64,000 nucleotides of DNA from Leptospira yanagawae serovar Saopaulo str. Sao Paulo = ATCC 700523 (GTDB lineage: Bacteria > Spirochaetota > Leptospiria > Leptospirales > Leptospiraceae), in contig NZ_AOGX02000015.1 in assembly GCF_000332475.2 (NCBI RefSeq), positions 1,240,001 to 1,304,000 of the forward strand. Direction: 5' to 3'. The notes under the pieces were generated by a model. That model saw only the letters and a program-made list of their open reading frames with translations, was not told the origin of the DNA and searched no databases. Shown piece after piece: positions 1 through 10,242 of the stretch. The translations under genes and the position numbers were made by a program. Within the stretch, counting starts at the first letter, position 1, and each line of letters opens with the position of its first letter.

Positions 1-808
1 TATCAAAGGGTTCGTTCAAAAATAAAATCCCAACAAACAGTAAAAAAATTGGTTCAAAGAGAAGGGTTGCATTGAGTTTACTGATGGGTAAATAGTTGTG
101 AGCCTCAAAATAAAATGCCCTTCCTAAAAAATAACCGAGTAAAGAAAAAAATCCAAGAGTGACTATGATATGCCAATGAGGTACTAAAAAAGATCCAATC
201 CATAAGGAATATAATAAGAAAAATACACATAACAAAAACAAACGAAGGTATGCATATTCAAGTCCCAAAATTTCAGGGATATATTTTTTAATCATATAAC
301 TTTGGATGGCGAATAAAAATGCACTGAGTAAAATACAAAATGCTGATAATAGATGGATTTGACCTTGTAATGTGGAAATCAAATAAATCCCTACAATCGA
401 AAGAAAGAATCCTAATATTTCACGGTCTTTGAATCGTTCTCCTAAAAAAATAACTCCTAGGATCACATTGTAAAGTACAGTAGTTTTGATGAGAATGGCT
501 GCCGGACCTAAATCCGTTTGTTTTAGTGCATAATAATACAAAACAATTCCCATAGCATTGGAAAATGTTCCCAGAAGTAATATGAAACCATCTCGTCTAA
601 CAGTTGTAGTGAGTTTTTCCCTTCGGAGTTTGGAACCAAGTAAAAATGGGGTCACAACTAAAAAGGCAAATCCTACTCCATAAAAGGCCGCCATTTCTGG
701 TGAAAGGTTGGTCCTTCGAAATACCTCTTTGAATCCAATTACCTCAAAGGCGAAAAATACACCTGTGAGGAAAACAAAGAAATAACCTTTTTTTTCATTA
801 CCAGTCAA
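1..808 (-). CDS. EamA/DMT-family membrane transporter, C-terminus cut by window edge
   Basis: Reading the minus strand from a TTG at 808 gives an uninterrupted frame to the window edge (about 269 residues). It is very hydrophobic, with alternating membrane helices. Near the edge it reads [17 protein letters not shown], the hallmark end of the second EamA repeat, so only the last helix or so is missing. EamA proteins are ten-helix inner-membrane drug/metabolite exporters; the substrate cannot be told. The TTG lies inside the last codons of ung, giving an 11-base overlap; no ATG occurs until well inside the first helices. It is the downstream gene of an ung-containing minus-strand cluster. A second, separate EamA gene is at 2699-3613. 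Confidence 0.8.
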   Translation of the reverse strand, partial: MTGNEKKGYFFVFLTGVFFAFEVIGFKEVFRRTNLSPEMAAFYGVGFAFLVVTPFLLGSKLRREKLTTTVRRDGFILLLGTFSNAMGIVLYYYALKQTDLGPAAILIKTTVLYNVILGVIFLGERFKDREILGFFLSIVGIYLISTLQGQIHLLSAFCILLSAFLFAIQSYMIKKYIPEILGLEYAYLRLFLLCVFFLLYSLWIGSFLVPHWHIIVTLGFFSLLGYFLGRAFYFEAHNYLPISKLNATLLFEPIFLLFVGILFLNEPFD

Positions 809-1463
809 TGGGTTCTTTCTCAAGCTTTCGTAAATATTCATTGGTTTTGGAAAAATGTGAATTCCCAAAGAAACCTCGATAGGCAGAAAGGGGAGATGGA
901 TGAGCTGATTTTAACACCAAGTGTTTGTTTGCTGGAATTAAGATTTCTTTTTTACCTGCAAATGCCCCCCATAAAAGGAAAACTAAATTGGACCTTTGTT
1001 CAGCTAATATTTTGATCACAGCATCTGTGAAAATTTCCCATCCTTTGTTTTGGTGAGAACCTGCTTTGTCTTTTTCAACTGTCAGTGTTGCATTGAGTAA
1101 AAACACACCTTGTTTGGCTAAATAACTCAGGTCACCAGACTTCGGAAAAGGTTTATTTACATCATCTTCTATTTCTTTAAAGATGTTTTGCAGTGAAGGC
1201 GGAAACGGAACACCATCTAACACTGAAAAACAAAGTCCATGTGCTTGTCCAGGTCCATGGTAGGGGTCCTGCCCAAGTATGACTACCTTAACCTTCTCAA
1301 AAGGGCATAAATCAAAGGCATTAAATATTTGTTTAGCCGGGGGGTAAATAATTTTTGATTTGTATTCGTTTCTCACCCATTCCCGTAAGGCTGTGAAATA
1401 AGGTTTTTCAAATTCTTCTTTTAAAACCTCTTTCCAACCTGGTTCAATTTGTACGTCTTTCAG
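798..1463 (-). CDS. ung: Uracil-DNA glycosylase (family 1)
   Basis: Removes uracil from DNA as the first step of base-excision repair in the cytoplasm. The water-activating motif [13 protein letters not shown] and the C-terminal [13 protein letters not shown] motif are intact, and the length (221 residues) is close to E. coli Ung (229). The start is unusual. The frame is open up to ATGs at 1511 and 1520, but these have no ribosome-binding site and add a non-conserved leader. A GGAGGGG sits four bases before a CTG at 1463, and starting there gives the expected N-terminus a short distance before the conserved WKEVL...PYF region. I therefore propose a CTG start, still overlapping the upstream gene by 20 bases. 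Identity is sure; the start is an inference. Confidence 0.93.
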   Translation of the reverse strand: MKDVQIEPGWKEVLKEEFEKPYFTALREWVRNEYKSKIIYPPAKQIFNAFDLCPFEKVKVVILGQDPYHGPGQAHGLCFSVLDGVPFPPSLQNIFKEIEDDVNKPFPKSGDLSYLAKQGVFLLNATLTVEKDKAGSHQNKGWEIFTDAVIKILAEQRSNLVFLLWGAFAGKKEILIPANKHLVLKSAHPSPLSAYRGFFGNSHFSKTNEYLRKLEKEPIDW

Positions 1464-2655
1464 ATTTCCCCTCCGAATGAAAGAATAACACGCGTAAATC
1501 GATACCTCCATGCGTAACATGAATGGTTTTTTTAGAAAAGTTGCGAAGTTCTTTCATACATTCACTCCATTTCTCTTCCGTAGGACAAAGGATCATCCCT
1601 ATGATTGAAACATTATTTTTGAATTGTTTGGCCAAGGTTTCAATTCGATTTCCGATTTTAGAATACAAAACTTCGTCTGGACCAGTTCGTTCATTTTTAC
1701 GATATCCATAAGGAGGATTTAATGGTAAAAAATAATGGGTTTTATTAGGCTCTGCCTCTGGAAATACAGGTAAGGTTCTTAAAAAATCAGAGATCGTATG
1801 GTCAATGGTCTCGACATGAACTAAGTTTCGCCAATGGGAAAATTCCTTTGTCCAATACGGTTCTAAAGCAGGATCCGTATCTTGTAAGACAACGGGAGTG
1901 AAAGATAATTGATTCTCCATTTGAGTTTGATTCTTTTTTAGAAAATGATCAAACGATTTTGAAGGGTATAAATTTAATTTTTTCCAAACGAATTCCCGTG
2001 GTAAGGTTAAAAAGGGAATTTTTTCTTCACTTAATTTCCATTCGGTGGCAAATGTCATTGTCCCTGCAAAAGGAATGTACACGGTTTTTACTTTGTGTTT
2101 GGGAACTGAGAAAATCTCAAAACATTCTTCTATTAAAATATGAGCTAAGTCTTCTGGAATGGGGGCACTTGTTGGGAAATTTGCTTTGATACCACGTTTG
2201 TATCCAGGTTCCCCTAATACCGAGATAGAAACGGTGATTTCATTTTCAAAAAAACTGATGTGTAGGTTATCTTTGACCTCATAAAATTTTGTATCGGGTG
2301 ATAGAAACAGAGGTTTTGCAATGGATACTGCTTCCGTTAAAATTCTTTCCCATTCCGATTCGCGTTTATCTGACGATGGATTCCAGTCAGTAGTCCTTGC
2401 GATCACTAAACGTAAATCTCTGATAAAATAGCCATGAAACAAAAGATAGGTGATTTGGTGGGCATTTGCATTTTCGATTTTGATTTTTTCGGAAAATACA
2501 CGTACATTCGTTTCAGGTTGGTTGGGGAGTGGGACAGTATTTAAAATTTCTTTGACTCTATCACCAACCCAAGTGGAGGTTCCCGGTGGAAAATACAATT
2601 CCCAAGTCAACGTTGTCCCATGTTGTGGTTTTCGGATTCTAAATTTCCAATTCAT
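1444..2655 (-). CDS. RlmL/UPF0020-like RNA methyltransferase
   Basis: A 403-residue protein resembling the class I SAM-dependent methyltransferases that act on guanosine of 23S rRNA (RlmL/RlmK, Trm14 group). The N-terminal half matches the ferredoxin-like/THUMP part in layout. [20 protein letters not shown] resembles the linker before the catalytic domain. [13 protein letters not shown] occupies the place of the usual DPxCGSGTxxIE SAM loop, and [13 protein letters not shown] is the catalytic NPPYG motif. The SAM loop is atypical (IPFAGT instead of DPFCGSGT), so the exact substrate is uncertain. It overlaps ung by 20 bases and starts 43 bases from a divergent transporter gene. Confidence 0.72.
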   Translation of the reverse strand: MNWKFRIRKPQHGTTLTWELYFPPGTSTWVGDRVKEILNTVPLPNQPETNVRVFSEKIKIENANAHQITYLLFHGYFIRDLRLVIARTTDWNPSSDKRESEWERILTEAVSIAKPLFLSPDTKFYEVKDNLHISFFENEITVSISVLGEPGYKRGIKANFPTSAPIPEDLAHILIEECFEIFSVPKHKVKTVYIPFAGTMTFATEWKLSEEKIPFLTLPREFVWKKLNLYPSKSFDHFLKKNQTQMENQLSFTPVVLQDTDPALEPYWTKEFSHWRNLVHVETIDHTISDFLRTLPVFPEAEPNKTHYFLPLNPPYGYRKNERTGPDEVLYSKIGNRIETLAKQFKNNVSIIGMILCPTEEKWSECMKELRNFSKKTIHVTHGGIDLRVLFFHSEGKSERRTN

Positions 2656-2698
2656 CTTTTCCTTGCTTTACCGATTTCTTTGGAAAGATTGTCCTAAC

Positions 2699-3613
2699 AT
2701 GACTAGGATCTTCACTCCAGAACTTTTTTTGGTGATTGCCGCCATTCTTTGGGGTGGAACCTTTGTGGTCATCAAACTTGCACTCGATTCCGTGCCTCCC
2801 TTTCTCTTTTTGGCCGTGAGGTTTTGGTTAGCAGGAATCATCACGTTATTCATCTACAGAAAAACCCTATTTTCCAAGACAAATCGAAGGTGGGATTACA
2901 TTTTACCTGCTTTTTTTGTGGCTTGTTCGGCCCTTCTTGGATATGCTTTTCAGACCATTGGACTTGTATACACATCGGCTACACAGTCAGGCTTTATGAC
3001 AGGAGCCTATGTAATCTTTGTTCCTTTATTAGAAATTGCCATCGAACGAAAACTGCCTTCATTACGCACTTGGACTGCGGTTGTGATTGTTGTGATCGGA
3101 CTGTTTTGTATTTCTCAAAATGGAAAGTCCTATGAAGAATTTCAAAATGAATTTGGATTTAGTTTTGGTGATGGGATCACACTGATAGGAGCCTTCTTCT
3201 TTGCAGTTTACATCATTTTGATTGATATCTATAGCAAAAAAATACCAACACAAATCCTTGTCTCATTCGAAATCTTACTCATTGCCATCGTCTCTACATT
3301 TTTGTTTCCAGTGGAATCGGTTTTTCTTTCCCAACCGATTTCGATCCAATTTGATTCTAAGTTTTGGATTGGGATTTTTTATACCTCGGTTTTTGCTACT
3401 ATCTTTACAACACAAATCCAAACTAGATACCAAAAGGCAGTATCTCCCGCTAGGGCTGGATTACTTTATAGTTTAGAACCCGTTTTTTCTTTTTTTCTAG
3501 CATATCTTGTATTAGGTGAAAGATTAGGGCTTGTTGGGGCCGTAGGATCTTTATTAACTTTATTTGGGATCCTATTTTCTGAAATGGGAAAATGGAACAA
3601 ACGAGAAGAGTGA
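2699..3613 (+). CDS. EamA/DMT-family transporter
   Basis: A 304-residue protein of ten predicted membrane helices in two EamA repeats. The first opens with FLVIAAILWGGTFVVIKLAL and the second ends with LEPVFSFFLAYLVLGERL, both family signatures. It is probably an inner-membrane exporter of a small metabolite or drug. The frame is open back to 2450, but that part lies antisense to the neighbouring methyltransferase; ATG 2699 begins right before the first helix and leaves a 43-base divergent promoter region. It converges with the AI-2E transporter gene. Confidence 0.85.
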   Translation: MTRIFTPELFLVIAAILWGGTFVVIKLALDSVPPFLFLAVRFWLAGIITLFIYRKTLFSKTNRRWDYILPAFFVACSALLGYAFQTIGLVYTSATQSGFMTGAYVIFVPLLEIAIERKLPSLRTWTAVVIVVIGLFCISQNGKSYEEFQNEFGFSFGDGITLIGAFFFAVYIILIDIYSKKIPTQILVSFEILLIAIVSTFLFPVESVFLSQPISIQFDSKFWIGIFYTSVFATIFTTQIQTRYQKAVSPARAGLLYSLEPVFSFFLAYLVLGERLGLVGAVGSLLTLFGILFSEMGKWNKREE

Positions 3614-3616
3614 TCC

Positions 3617-3635
3617 AGAGGAAGACTTTTCCTCT
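3617..3635. terminator. Weak hairpin between convergent genes
   Basis: AGAGGAA and TTCCTCT form a 7-bp stem with a 5-base loop in the 58-base gap between two convergent genes. There is no clean T-run on either side, so this is only a possible bidirectional terminator. Confidence 0.3.
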
Positions 3636-3671
3636 TCTACATTGTACCTTTTCAATTTTACGTCCTCTACA

Positions 3672-4730
3672 CTAAATGATTTGGTGTTCCTTCAAAGCAT
3701 GGTAAAGGATACCAATCGTCACTTTTAAAATAGATAACACTGGTATGGCGAGTAACATCCCAAAAATTCCAAAAAAATTCCCACCCACTGCAATCCCAAT
3801 TAAAATCGCAAGTGGGTGTAAGGATACTGCGTTTGCGATTACGACTGGTTGGACTATGGCGTTATCAACTAATTGTGCAACAACTACGACTGATGCAATG
3901 GATCCAATGGACGGAGACATTTCAGGGAATAAAATAGCAAATAGGATGGGTGGAATGGCTCCAATCAATGGTCCTAAATAGGGAATGGAATTGGCGACTC
4001 CTAAAAAGATTCCAAAAAGGAAAAAAAACTTCACTCCAACAAAATAAAAACCAATGGATGCAACGATTGCCATAATCCCACATTGTACCACCAAACTTTT
4101 GAGGTAACTTGTGATTTGTTGGTTCATCCTGTAAAACACCATTAAAAACATTTCGAAAAAACGATTGGGTATAAAACTAATCATCGTTTTATAAATTAAA
4201 TTGGCATCGAGTAACAAAAAGAAGCTGATGATCGGAATGATGATCATCCAACTGATAAAGGTTGGAATCATCACAACTATACCACGTAAAAATTCTTCTA
4301 AATTGGTAGTGGCAAGTTTAGCAATTTCTTCTGGGTTGATAATCTTTTTCCAAAGTTCGGGATTTTTGGAGACAACAGGAAGTTTTGTAAAATCCAAAAG
4401 TTGAAAATTGGGATCATCCATTTTTGAGGACCATTCTGATACGATGGGTTGTGCTTTTTCAAAAAGGTTCGGAAGGTAAAACGCTAAAAACCAATACGCA
4501 CCTGCGATTAAAAATGTAAAGATGACGATGATGGTAATCGCGCGGTGGATGCCTCTAGATTCAAAATAATCGACGATCCCATGGAAAATATAAAAATGAA
4601 TGCCAGAGATCAGAAGTGGAATTGCTAAAAATTTAACACCCACAATTCCAATGAGGATCGTTAAAGCGATCAATCCAAAAAAAGCAGATCGTAAAACCAA
4701 GGAAGAAACACTATTTTCTTTAAAGATCAT
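3672..4730 (-). CDS. AI-2E family transporter (PerM-like membrane protein)
   Basis: A 352-residue integral membrane protein with paired N-terminal helices, a soluble segment around residues 90-150 and a C-terminal block of helices. It has the family-typical stretches GVANSIPYLGPLIGAIPPI and VAQLVDNAIVQPVV. The family includes TqsA (autoinducer-2 export) and other exporters or permeases of unknown substrate, so the name says little about cargo. Its ATG overlaps the stop of the upstream cyclic-nucleotide-binding gene in an ATGA junction, so the two are almost certainly co-transcribed and perhaps translationally coupled. Confidence 0.87.
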   Translation of the reverse strand: MIFKENSVSSLVLRSAFFGLIALTILIGIVGVKFLAIPLLISGIHFYIFHGIVDYFESRGIHRAITIIVIFTFLIAGAYWFLAFYLPNLFEKAQPIVSEWSSKMDDPNFQLLDFTKLPVVSKNPELWKKIINPEEIAKLATTNLEEFLRGIVVMIPTFISWMIIIPIISFFLLLDANLIYKTMISFIPNRFFEMFLMVFYRMNQQITSYLKSLVVQCGIMAIVASIGFYFVGVKFFFLFGIFLGVANSIPYLGPLIGAIPPILFAILFPEMSPSIGSIASVVVVAQLVDNAIVQPVVIANAVSLHPLAILIGIAVGGNFFGIFGMLLAIPVLSILKVTIGILYHALKEHQII

Positions 4731-5248
4731 TTGGATTTATTCTTTTTACTTTTAAAGTATGCGGCTTCAAGTGTATCATTTGTTTTGCGAAGCCTGTCGG
4801 CAATGATGGATGCAAAACTTAAGAGTAAATCATTTCCCACTCTTGGTTTCGTTTCCAATAAAGTTTTCAATTCTGGTTGGAAAAATCCTAGTAAAATAGA
4901 ATCAACTAACGCTACAGCTGTTGCTGACCTTGGGAAATCTTGGAATAAAGCAAGTTCACCAAAAAAGGCACCTTTCTCTAGTTCGGCGAGTTTTAGGGTG
5001 ACACCTTCTCGTTCCGAATATATTTCTACCTTCCCTTGTAAGATCAAATACACTCCCGTTCCGGCTTGTCCTTGGTAAAAAATTGTTTCACCCGCATAGT
5101 ACTTACGTTTGTGGATGAGTCGTGCGACCTCACGAAGGGTCCTTCGTGACATACCGTGGAAGATTGCAGTTTCACGCAAAAAATGTGAAATCTCCGTAAT
5201 CGGATTGTCATCGCGTTTGAGAATGGATTTCCAAAGGGGAAGTTGCAT
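4727..5248 (-). CDS. Cyclic-nucleotide-binding domain protein
   Basis: A 173-residue protein made almost entirely of one CAP-type cNMP-binding beta-roll: [26 protein letters not shown], then [21 protein letters not shown], which contains the phosphate-binding cassette with its Glu and Arg. There is no helix-turn-helix, so it is a sensor or adaptor rather than a Crp-type transcription factor. It sits first in a two-gene unit with the AI-2E-type transporter (ATGA overlap), which suggests it modulates that protein. It is divergent from the bio genes, with a gap of under 60 bases. Confidence 0.85.
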   Translation of the reverse strand: MQLPLWKSILKRDDNPITEISHFLRETAIFHGMSRRTLREVARLIHKRKYYAGETIFYQGQAGTGVYLILQGKVEIYSEREGVTLKLAELEKGAFFGELALFQDFPRSATAVALVDSILLGFFQPELKTLLETKPRVGNDLLLSFASIIADRLRKTNDTLEAAYFKSKKNKSK

Positions 5249-5306
5249 AGTGCCTCTCTATTATAAATCGGATAGACGAGGTCTGGAATTGATAAAACTT
5301 GCTCTT

Positions 5307-6000
5307 ATGGGACAAGCTTTTTACGTAACTGGCACGGGCACGGACGTTGGTAAAACCTTCTTTTCCAGTCTCTTTATGGCAAAATATGCCGAAAAACATG
5401 GATTTCGGTATTGGAAACCCATCCAAACAGGGACGGTAAGTGCAGATGATACAAGTTTTGTAAAAAAAAACAACTCGTTTGCCTGATACTTACTTTTTGA
5501 ACCCAAGTTTTGTTTTCAAAACACCTGCAAGTCCTCATTACGCTGCGAAGTTGGAAGGACAATCCATCGATCCAAAATCATTGCTTACAGCCATTTCCAA
5601 AGAAAGGAAAAACAATACACTCATAGAAGGTGCGGGGGGAGTCTTTGTTCCCATTACGGAAGATTACCTAACCATCCGAGGCATCCAAGAATCAAATTTG
5701 GGAGTGGTTGTGGTTGGTTCCACTGAACTCGGAACGATCAATCATACTTTATTAACATTAGAAGCATTGACATCCCGTTTTATTCCAGTGTTCGGATTTT
5801 ATCTGGTGGGACCTGAAAACCCATTACAAGAAGACAACGCTACCATTATACAAAAATTAGGTGGTGTTAGTTTTTTGGGTTCTACAAATTTTCCAGAACA
5901 AAAGTTAAGTTCGGAAGAATTTAAAACATTTGCATTGGACCAGTTTGACAAAAATCGGAATGTCATTGATGTCGTTATAAATGTAGACGATGAATCTTAA
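5307..6000 (+). pseudogene. bioD: Dethiobiotin synthetase, split by a +1 frameshift in an A9 run
   Basis: BioD closes the ureido ring of dethiobiotin from DAPA, CO2 and ATP. The first part ([18 protein letters not shown], the P-loop) runs from ATG 5307 and stops at 5486. The rest continues in the next frame from about 5476 to 6000, with the conserved KTPASPHYAAKLEG and EGAGGVFVPI. The break is at nine As (5462-5470). With eight As the protein reads ...[14 protein letters not shown]... without interruption, so one A is extra. This may be a sequencing/assembly error, a real mutation, or a slippage-prone tract that still yields some full protein. A TTG at 5289 with GAGG upstream is an alternative start. 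It overlaps bioA by 11 bases. Confidence 0.88.
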
Positions 6001-7318
6001 TCCAGTCCATATTCATACTTGGGTGCCTCTTACCATCCAAGACGAATCCGAACCACTCTTAAATATTGTATCTGCTGAAAAAGAATTTCTTACAGATGAT
6101 GAAGGGAATGTTTGGATCGATGCCATTTCGAGTTGGTGGACAATGATTTTTGGACATCGTCATCCTAAACTTCTTTCTGCCTTACAAACTCAAATCCAGA
6201 GTTTAGACCATGTACTTCTTGCTGGCAATATCCATGAACCCGCAGAAAAATTATCAAAATCGATTTTAGAACTTACTAATTTTGATTTTACAAAAGTATT
6301 TTATTCAGATAACGGATCAAATGCGATTGAGATCTCATTAAAACTTGCGATCCAATTTTATGAAAATCATCCTGATTTCAAATCTCGTTCTGAATTTTTA
6401 GTATTTTCTAATTCCTATCATGGGGATAGCATTGGTGCGATGAATGTTTCTGGGAAAAATTACTTCAATCGAATATTTTCAGAACTTCGATTTCCCACAA
6501 AAGAATTCCCCGCTCCTAATTGTATGAATTGTCCTTGGGGGAAAAAACCAATTGATTGCAAAACTGAATGTTTGTCTGATTTGGAACTCGCCATCAAACA
6601 AAAAGAATATGCTGGGATTGTGATTGAACCTTTGGTTTTTGGTGCCAATGGGATGTTGTTTTATGATCAAAAGGTTTTGGTAAAACTACGTGAACTCGCA
6701 ACCTATACAAATACATTACTTATTTTTGATGAAGTGTTTACAGGGATGGGAAAACTAGGGGAAGTGTTTGCTTACCAAAAAGCAGGAGTGAAACCAGACC
6801 TCTTAGTGTTTGCAAAAGGTCTGACAGGTGGTGTATTGCCCCTTGCTGCCACATTGGTTTCTAAATCGATTTATGAAACATTTGTCTCCAAAGATCCATA
6901 CAAAGCTTTTTTCCATGCCCATACGATGACTGGGAATCCAATTTCATGTAGCGTCGGTTATGCGGCAATCAGTCTCTTACAAGAAACAGGCCTATCAATG
7001 GTGAAATTGTTAGAATCTAAGTTAAAACTACATGCCGAATCCTTTCAAAAAAAGATGGGAAACTCAGTGGAAAATGTACGAGTGATGGGTGCCATATTTG
7101 CCTTTGAATGGAAAGAACCTGTTGCTTCAGATGAATACTTAAATCCCATTGGAAAACAAATCAAAAACTCCCTTCGTAAATTTCATATCTTACTTAGGCC
7201 TCTCGGACGTACGATTTACATCACACCCCCCTACACGATTTCCGATGATTCCTTGGCAAAAATATTTTATGCTCTCGAGACAAGTCTCAGTGAATTTTTA
7301 AAATCAGAAAAAGACTAA
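5990..7318 (+). CDS. bioA: Adenosylmethionine-8-amino-7-oxononanoate aminotransferase
   Basis: A PLP enzyme that converts KAPA to DAPA using S-adenosylmethionine as amino donor, the step before BioD. At 442 residues it is the usual class III aminotransferase length. Visible features are the WWTMIFGHRHPKL segment near the N-terminus, SDNGSNAIEISLKLA, the LLIFDEVFTGMGK motif with the PLP-contacting Asp, and LVFAKGLTGG with the Schiff-base lysine (K276). Its ATG lies within the end of bioD (11-base overlap), so translation is probably coupled to the bioD reading frame. bioB follows 57 bases later. Confidence 0.95.
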   Translation: MNLNPVHIHTWVPLTIQDESEPLLNIVSAEKEFLTDDEGNVWIDAISSWWTMIFGHRHPKLLSALQTQIQSLDHVLLAGNIHEPAEKLSKSILELTNFDFTKVFYSDNGSNAIEISLKLAIQFYENHPDFKSRSEFLVFSNSYHGDSIGAMNVSGKNYFNRIFSELRFPTKEFPAPNCMNCPWGKKPIDCKTECLSDLELAIKQKEYAGIVIEPLVFGANGMLFYDQKVLVKLRELATYTNTLLIFDEVFTGMGKLGEVFAYQKAGVKPDLLVFAKGLTGGVLPLAATLVSKSIYETFVSKDPYKAFFHAHTMTGNPISCSVGYAAISLLQETGLSMVKLLESKLKLHAESFQKKMGNSVENVRVMGAIFAFEWKEPVASDEYLNPIGKQIKNSLRKFHILLRPLGRTIYITPPYTISDDSLAKIFYALETSLSEFLKSEKD

Positions 7319-7375
7319 AGAATCTCTTCCATTTTCTTCGTTTACAGAGTCACCCGTTGAAAAGAATTTGTTTTC

Positions 7376-8431
7376 ATGATCGCAAGTGTCCAAGAAAAAA
7401 CCACCTCTTCCTCACCCTCAGTCATTTCAGAGGAAGATGCCCTTCAGATTTTAAGGGGTGAAATTCCACTTTTGCCAATCGTAGCAAAAGCATCTGAAGA
7501 ACGATTCCGTCATTTTGGGAACCGAGTCCGCATTCATATTCTTGATAACATTAAAAATGGCTATTGCCCTGAGGACTGTGGATACTGCGCACAAAGAAAA
7601 GGTGGGGAATCGGGGATCCAAGAGTATTCTTTAAAATCTCCAGAAGAAATCTGGGAAGATGCTAAAAAGGCGAAAGAAAACGGAGCTTACCGTTTTTGTA
7701 TGGTAACCTCTGGCCGAGGGCCAACAGACAAAGCTGTCGATAAATTAGCCGAGACCATCTCCAAAATCAATGGAGAACTAGGAATGAAGGTTTGTCTTTC
7801 TGCTGGGATCTTGGATGCGAAAAAAGCAAAGGCATTAAAAGATGCTGGCCTTGATCGATACAACCACAACCTCAATACTTCTGAATCAAAATACAACGAA
7901 ATTTGTTCCACACATACTTTCCAAGACCGACTAACGACACTTAAGGCGGCAAAAGAAGCAGAGATTGGACTATGTTCTGGGATCATTGTAGGAATGGGGG
8001 AAGAGTTAAAAGACATTGTTCAAGTGGCCTTTGAACTGAAGCGATTAGGAGTGATTTCCATTCCAGTGAATTTTTTCATTCCCATCAAAGGGCATGCGAT
8101 CCAGAAATCCCCACTCACTCCTGAATTTTGCCTCCGTGTATTGTCTGTCTTTCGTTTGGTGAATCCCGATTCTGAAATCCGTGTGGGAGCAGGTCGTGAA
8201 GGACATCTGGGTTCCTTACAATCCATGGCATTGTATGTCGCTAACTCCTTATTTGCAGAAGGCTATTTAAATGTCAAAGGGAGCGAAATGGAACAGACCA
8301 TGAATCTCATTCGTGATTGCAATATGGTGCCTGAGTTTACTGAAGGAATTCCTGAGGGTTGGGAAGACTACGAATCAAAGTTTTTATACGACGAGAAAAA
8401 CTTTCCAGAACTCTATAAACATAAAAAGTAG
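7376..8431 (+). CDS. bioB: Biotin synthase
   Basis: A radical-SAM enzyme that inserts sulfur into dethiobiotin. CPEDCGYC at residues 64-71 gives the three cysteines of the radical [4Fe-4S] cluster, and the conserved YNHNLNTS and AGREGHLG segments are intact. At 351 residues the length is typical. The ATG is 57 bases after bioA; no terminator is seen in that gap, so it is likely part of the same transcript. bioF and bioC are not in the window. Confidence 0.97.
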   Translation: MIASVQEKTTSSSPSVISEEDALQILRGEIPLLPIVAKASEERFRHFGNRVRIHILDNIKNGYCPEDCGYCAQRKGGESGIQEYSLKSPEEIWEDAKKAKENGAYRFCMVTSGRGPTDKAVDKLAETISKINGELGMKVCLSAGILDAKKAKALKDAGLDRYNHNLNTSESKYNEICSTHTFQDRLTTLKAAKEAEIGLCSGIIVGMGEELKDIVQVAFELKRLGVISIPVNFFIPIKGHAIQKSPLTPEFCLRVLSVFRLVNPDSEIRVGAGREGHLGSLQSMALYVANSLFAEGYLNVKGSEMEQTMNLIRDCNMVPEFTEGIPEGWEDYESKFLYDEKNFPELYKHKK

Positions 8432-8449
8432 TTTGCCTTTTTCACTTTT

Positions 8450-8477
8450 GGCGGTATCATGCTCCTACTTTACCGCC
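8450..8477. other. Inverted repeat in the bioB-transporter gap
   Basis: GGCGGTA and TACCGCC (7-bp arms, 14-base spacer) lie between bioB and the MFS gene. There is no T-run after it, so it is a poor terminator. It could be an mRNA-processing hairpin or a binding site. Confidence 0.35.
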
Positions 8478-8490
8478 TCTAGTGAAACAC

Positions 8491-10038
8491 ATGCAAAAAC
8501 CTTCTTTACCATTTGGAAAACAAATTAGTTATGCAGTAGGCCAACTTGGTTGGTCTACACTCATCAATATCATTGGCCTCCACCAAGTTTATTTTTACCT
8601 TCCCCCAGCACCCAAACCAGGTCAGGACTGTTTCCCCGATTTGATTGAAAAAATGGCGTTCTGGGGCCTTTCCACCATTGGTGTGGTGGCTGCGGTCGGA
8701 CGTTTGTGGGATGCATTTACAGATCCGCTCATTGCGAATTCTTCGGATCGATTTTCTTCACGCTTTGGTAGAAGGATTCCTTTTTTATTTTTAGGTGGGA
8801 TTCCATCTGCCGTCTTTTGTTGGTTAATCTTTGTGCCACCACATAACTTCATTTCTTCGACCAATTTGGTTTGGATGACGAGTTTTATGTTGCTCTTCTA
8901 TTTATTTTTAACAGTGTATGTCACACCCTTTTTTGCACTCATCCCAGAGTTAGGCCATACTCCAGAAGAACGACTCAATCTTTCTACATACATTTCAGTT
9001 ACGTATGCACTTGGAATCATTGTGGCCTCCACGGAACCAATGATTGCTAGTGCGTTGCAATCAAGTTTTGTCTTCGATGTCGACCCATCACTACAGACAC
9101 TTGCAGCGCGCCAATATGCTCTCGGAATCCTTTGTATCTTTGCTGCGATTTGTATGTACTTCCCTGTGTTTACCATCCATGAAAAAACATATTGTGAGTC
9201 GGAAGCTTCCAGTGTTCCATTTAAAGAAGCCATCATTCTTACCTTCAAAAACAAAAACTTTTTGTATTTTGCACTTTCTGATTTGTGTTACTTCTTAGCA
9301 CTCACCATCTTAACAACAGGGATCTCTTACTACGTAACGGTTCTTTTGGAATTAGAAAGAGACTTTGTGACACAACTCCTTACAGTGATGTTACTGGTTT
9401 CCTTTGCCTTTTATCCCGTTGTGAATTTTGTGGCACGAAAAATTGGCAAAAAGAGAACGGTTCTCATTGGATTTTATACCTTTCTTGCATTGTTTTTATC
9501 CATTTATTTCATCGGGAAAAACAGTTTACCAATCTCCCCGTATATCCAAGGTTACATGATTGTTGCGGTAGCAGCCATTCCAATTGCAATTCTTGGAATA
9601 TTACCAAATGCGATATTAGCAGATATTGCTGAACTTGATTCATTAAAAACTGGGTCAAAACGGGAAGGACTTTTTTATGCGGGACGCACCTTTATGCAAA
9701 AACTAGGACAAACACTTGCAGTTTTGATCTTTAGTTCCGTGATTTTGCTTGGTCTTGACCGAGATTCTAAAAAACAAGTTTCACCCAATGTGACAGGGAT
9801 CATTGCACCATCTGTGTCTGATTCTAAGTCAGAACCGAAAAAAAATAGTGAGACTGAGGCAAAAATAAGTAAGGAATCAACTATTTGTAAAGTCGAAGAA
9901 GTAGAAGCTGGTGGGGAACTTGGAGTTCGATTGACAGGTCCTCTGGCTTCTGCATTCTGTTTACTTGCAATTTTTCTCTTTGGAAAATACAAAGAGGATG
10001 AAACGTTAGAAGAGATTGCAAAGATACGTGGTAAATAA
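8491..10038 (+). CDS. GPH/MelB-type MFS cation-sugar symporter
   Basis: About 515 residues, predicted twelve membrane helices. The N-terminus (FGKQISYAVGQLGW) is typical of the glycoside-pentoside-hexuronide family. GRLWDAFTDPLIANSSDRF corresponds to the MelB cation-site helix with its Asp residues, followed by RFGRRIPFLF. A hydrophilic loop of about 50 residues rich in Ser, Lys and Glu (around residue 430) precedes the last helix. Substrate unknown. ATG 8491 starts right at the conserved N-terminus; an in-frame GTG at 8482 is possible. The gene stands apart from bioB functionally but could share its transcript. Confidence 0.82.
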   Translation: MQKPSLPFGKQISYAVGQLGWSTLINIIGLHQVYFYLPPAPKPGQDCFPDLIEKMAFWGLSTIGVVAAVGRLWDAFTDPLIANSSDRFSSRFGRRIPFLFLGGIPSAVFCWLIFVPPHNFISSTNLVWMTSFMLLFYLFLTVYVTPFFALIPELGHTPEERLNLSTYISVTYALGIIVASTEPMIASALQSSFVFDVDPSLQTLAARQYALGILCIFAAICMYFPVFTIHEKTYCESEASSVPFKEAIILTFKNKNFLYFALSDLCYFLALTILTTGISYYVTVLLELERDFVTQLLTVMLLVSFAFYPVVNFVARKIGKKRTVLIGFYTFLALFLSIYFIGKNSLPISPYIQGYMIVAVAAIPIAILGILPNAILADIAELDSLKTGSKREGLFYAGRTFMQKLGQTLAVLIFSSVILLGLDRDSKKQVSPNVTGIIAPSVSDSKSEPKKNSETEAKISKESTICKVEEVEAGGELGVRLTGPLASAFCLLAIFLFGKYKEDETLEEIAKIRGK

Positions 10039-10062
10039 ATCCTGGTTTTTGGAGCTATTCAG

Positions 10063-10242
10063 ATGAGATATCGCATTGAGACAACCAAGTTAAAGAACGG
10101 GTATATCGAAGCCAAACTCATCGAGACAACCACAAATAACCCGATTGAATTTCGGATTTGTGATACGGAAGAATATGCGCAGGCCCAAATCAAAGATTGG
10201 CAAAAGCGCTTCCGAATGAATGAACCGCAAGAACAGGATTAA
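10063..10242 (+). CDS. Small hypothetical protein, 59 residues
   Basis: An ORF with a good ribosome site (GGAG eight bases before ATG 10063). It begins MRYRIETTKLKNGYIEAKL and ends in a charged, helix-prone tail. It has no signal peptide or membrane segment and is not recognised. It overlaps the start of the lipoprotein gene at 10220 by 23 bases, so the two are probably translated from one mRNA. Confidence 0.62.
   Translation: MRYRIETTKLKNGYIEAKLIETTTNNPIEFRICDTEEYAQAQIKDWQKRFRMNEPQEQD

Noticed and set aside
5109..5306. Extended upstream frame in front of bioD
   Set aside because: It runs antisense through the cyclic-nucleotide-binding gene; the conserved BioD N-terminus begins at 5307.
7687..8016. 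109-codon minus-strand open frame inside bioB
   Set aside because: It is antisense to a strongly conserved gene, has no ribosome site and its translation is low in typical protein features; a shadow frame.
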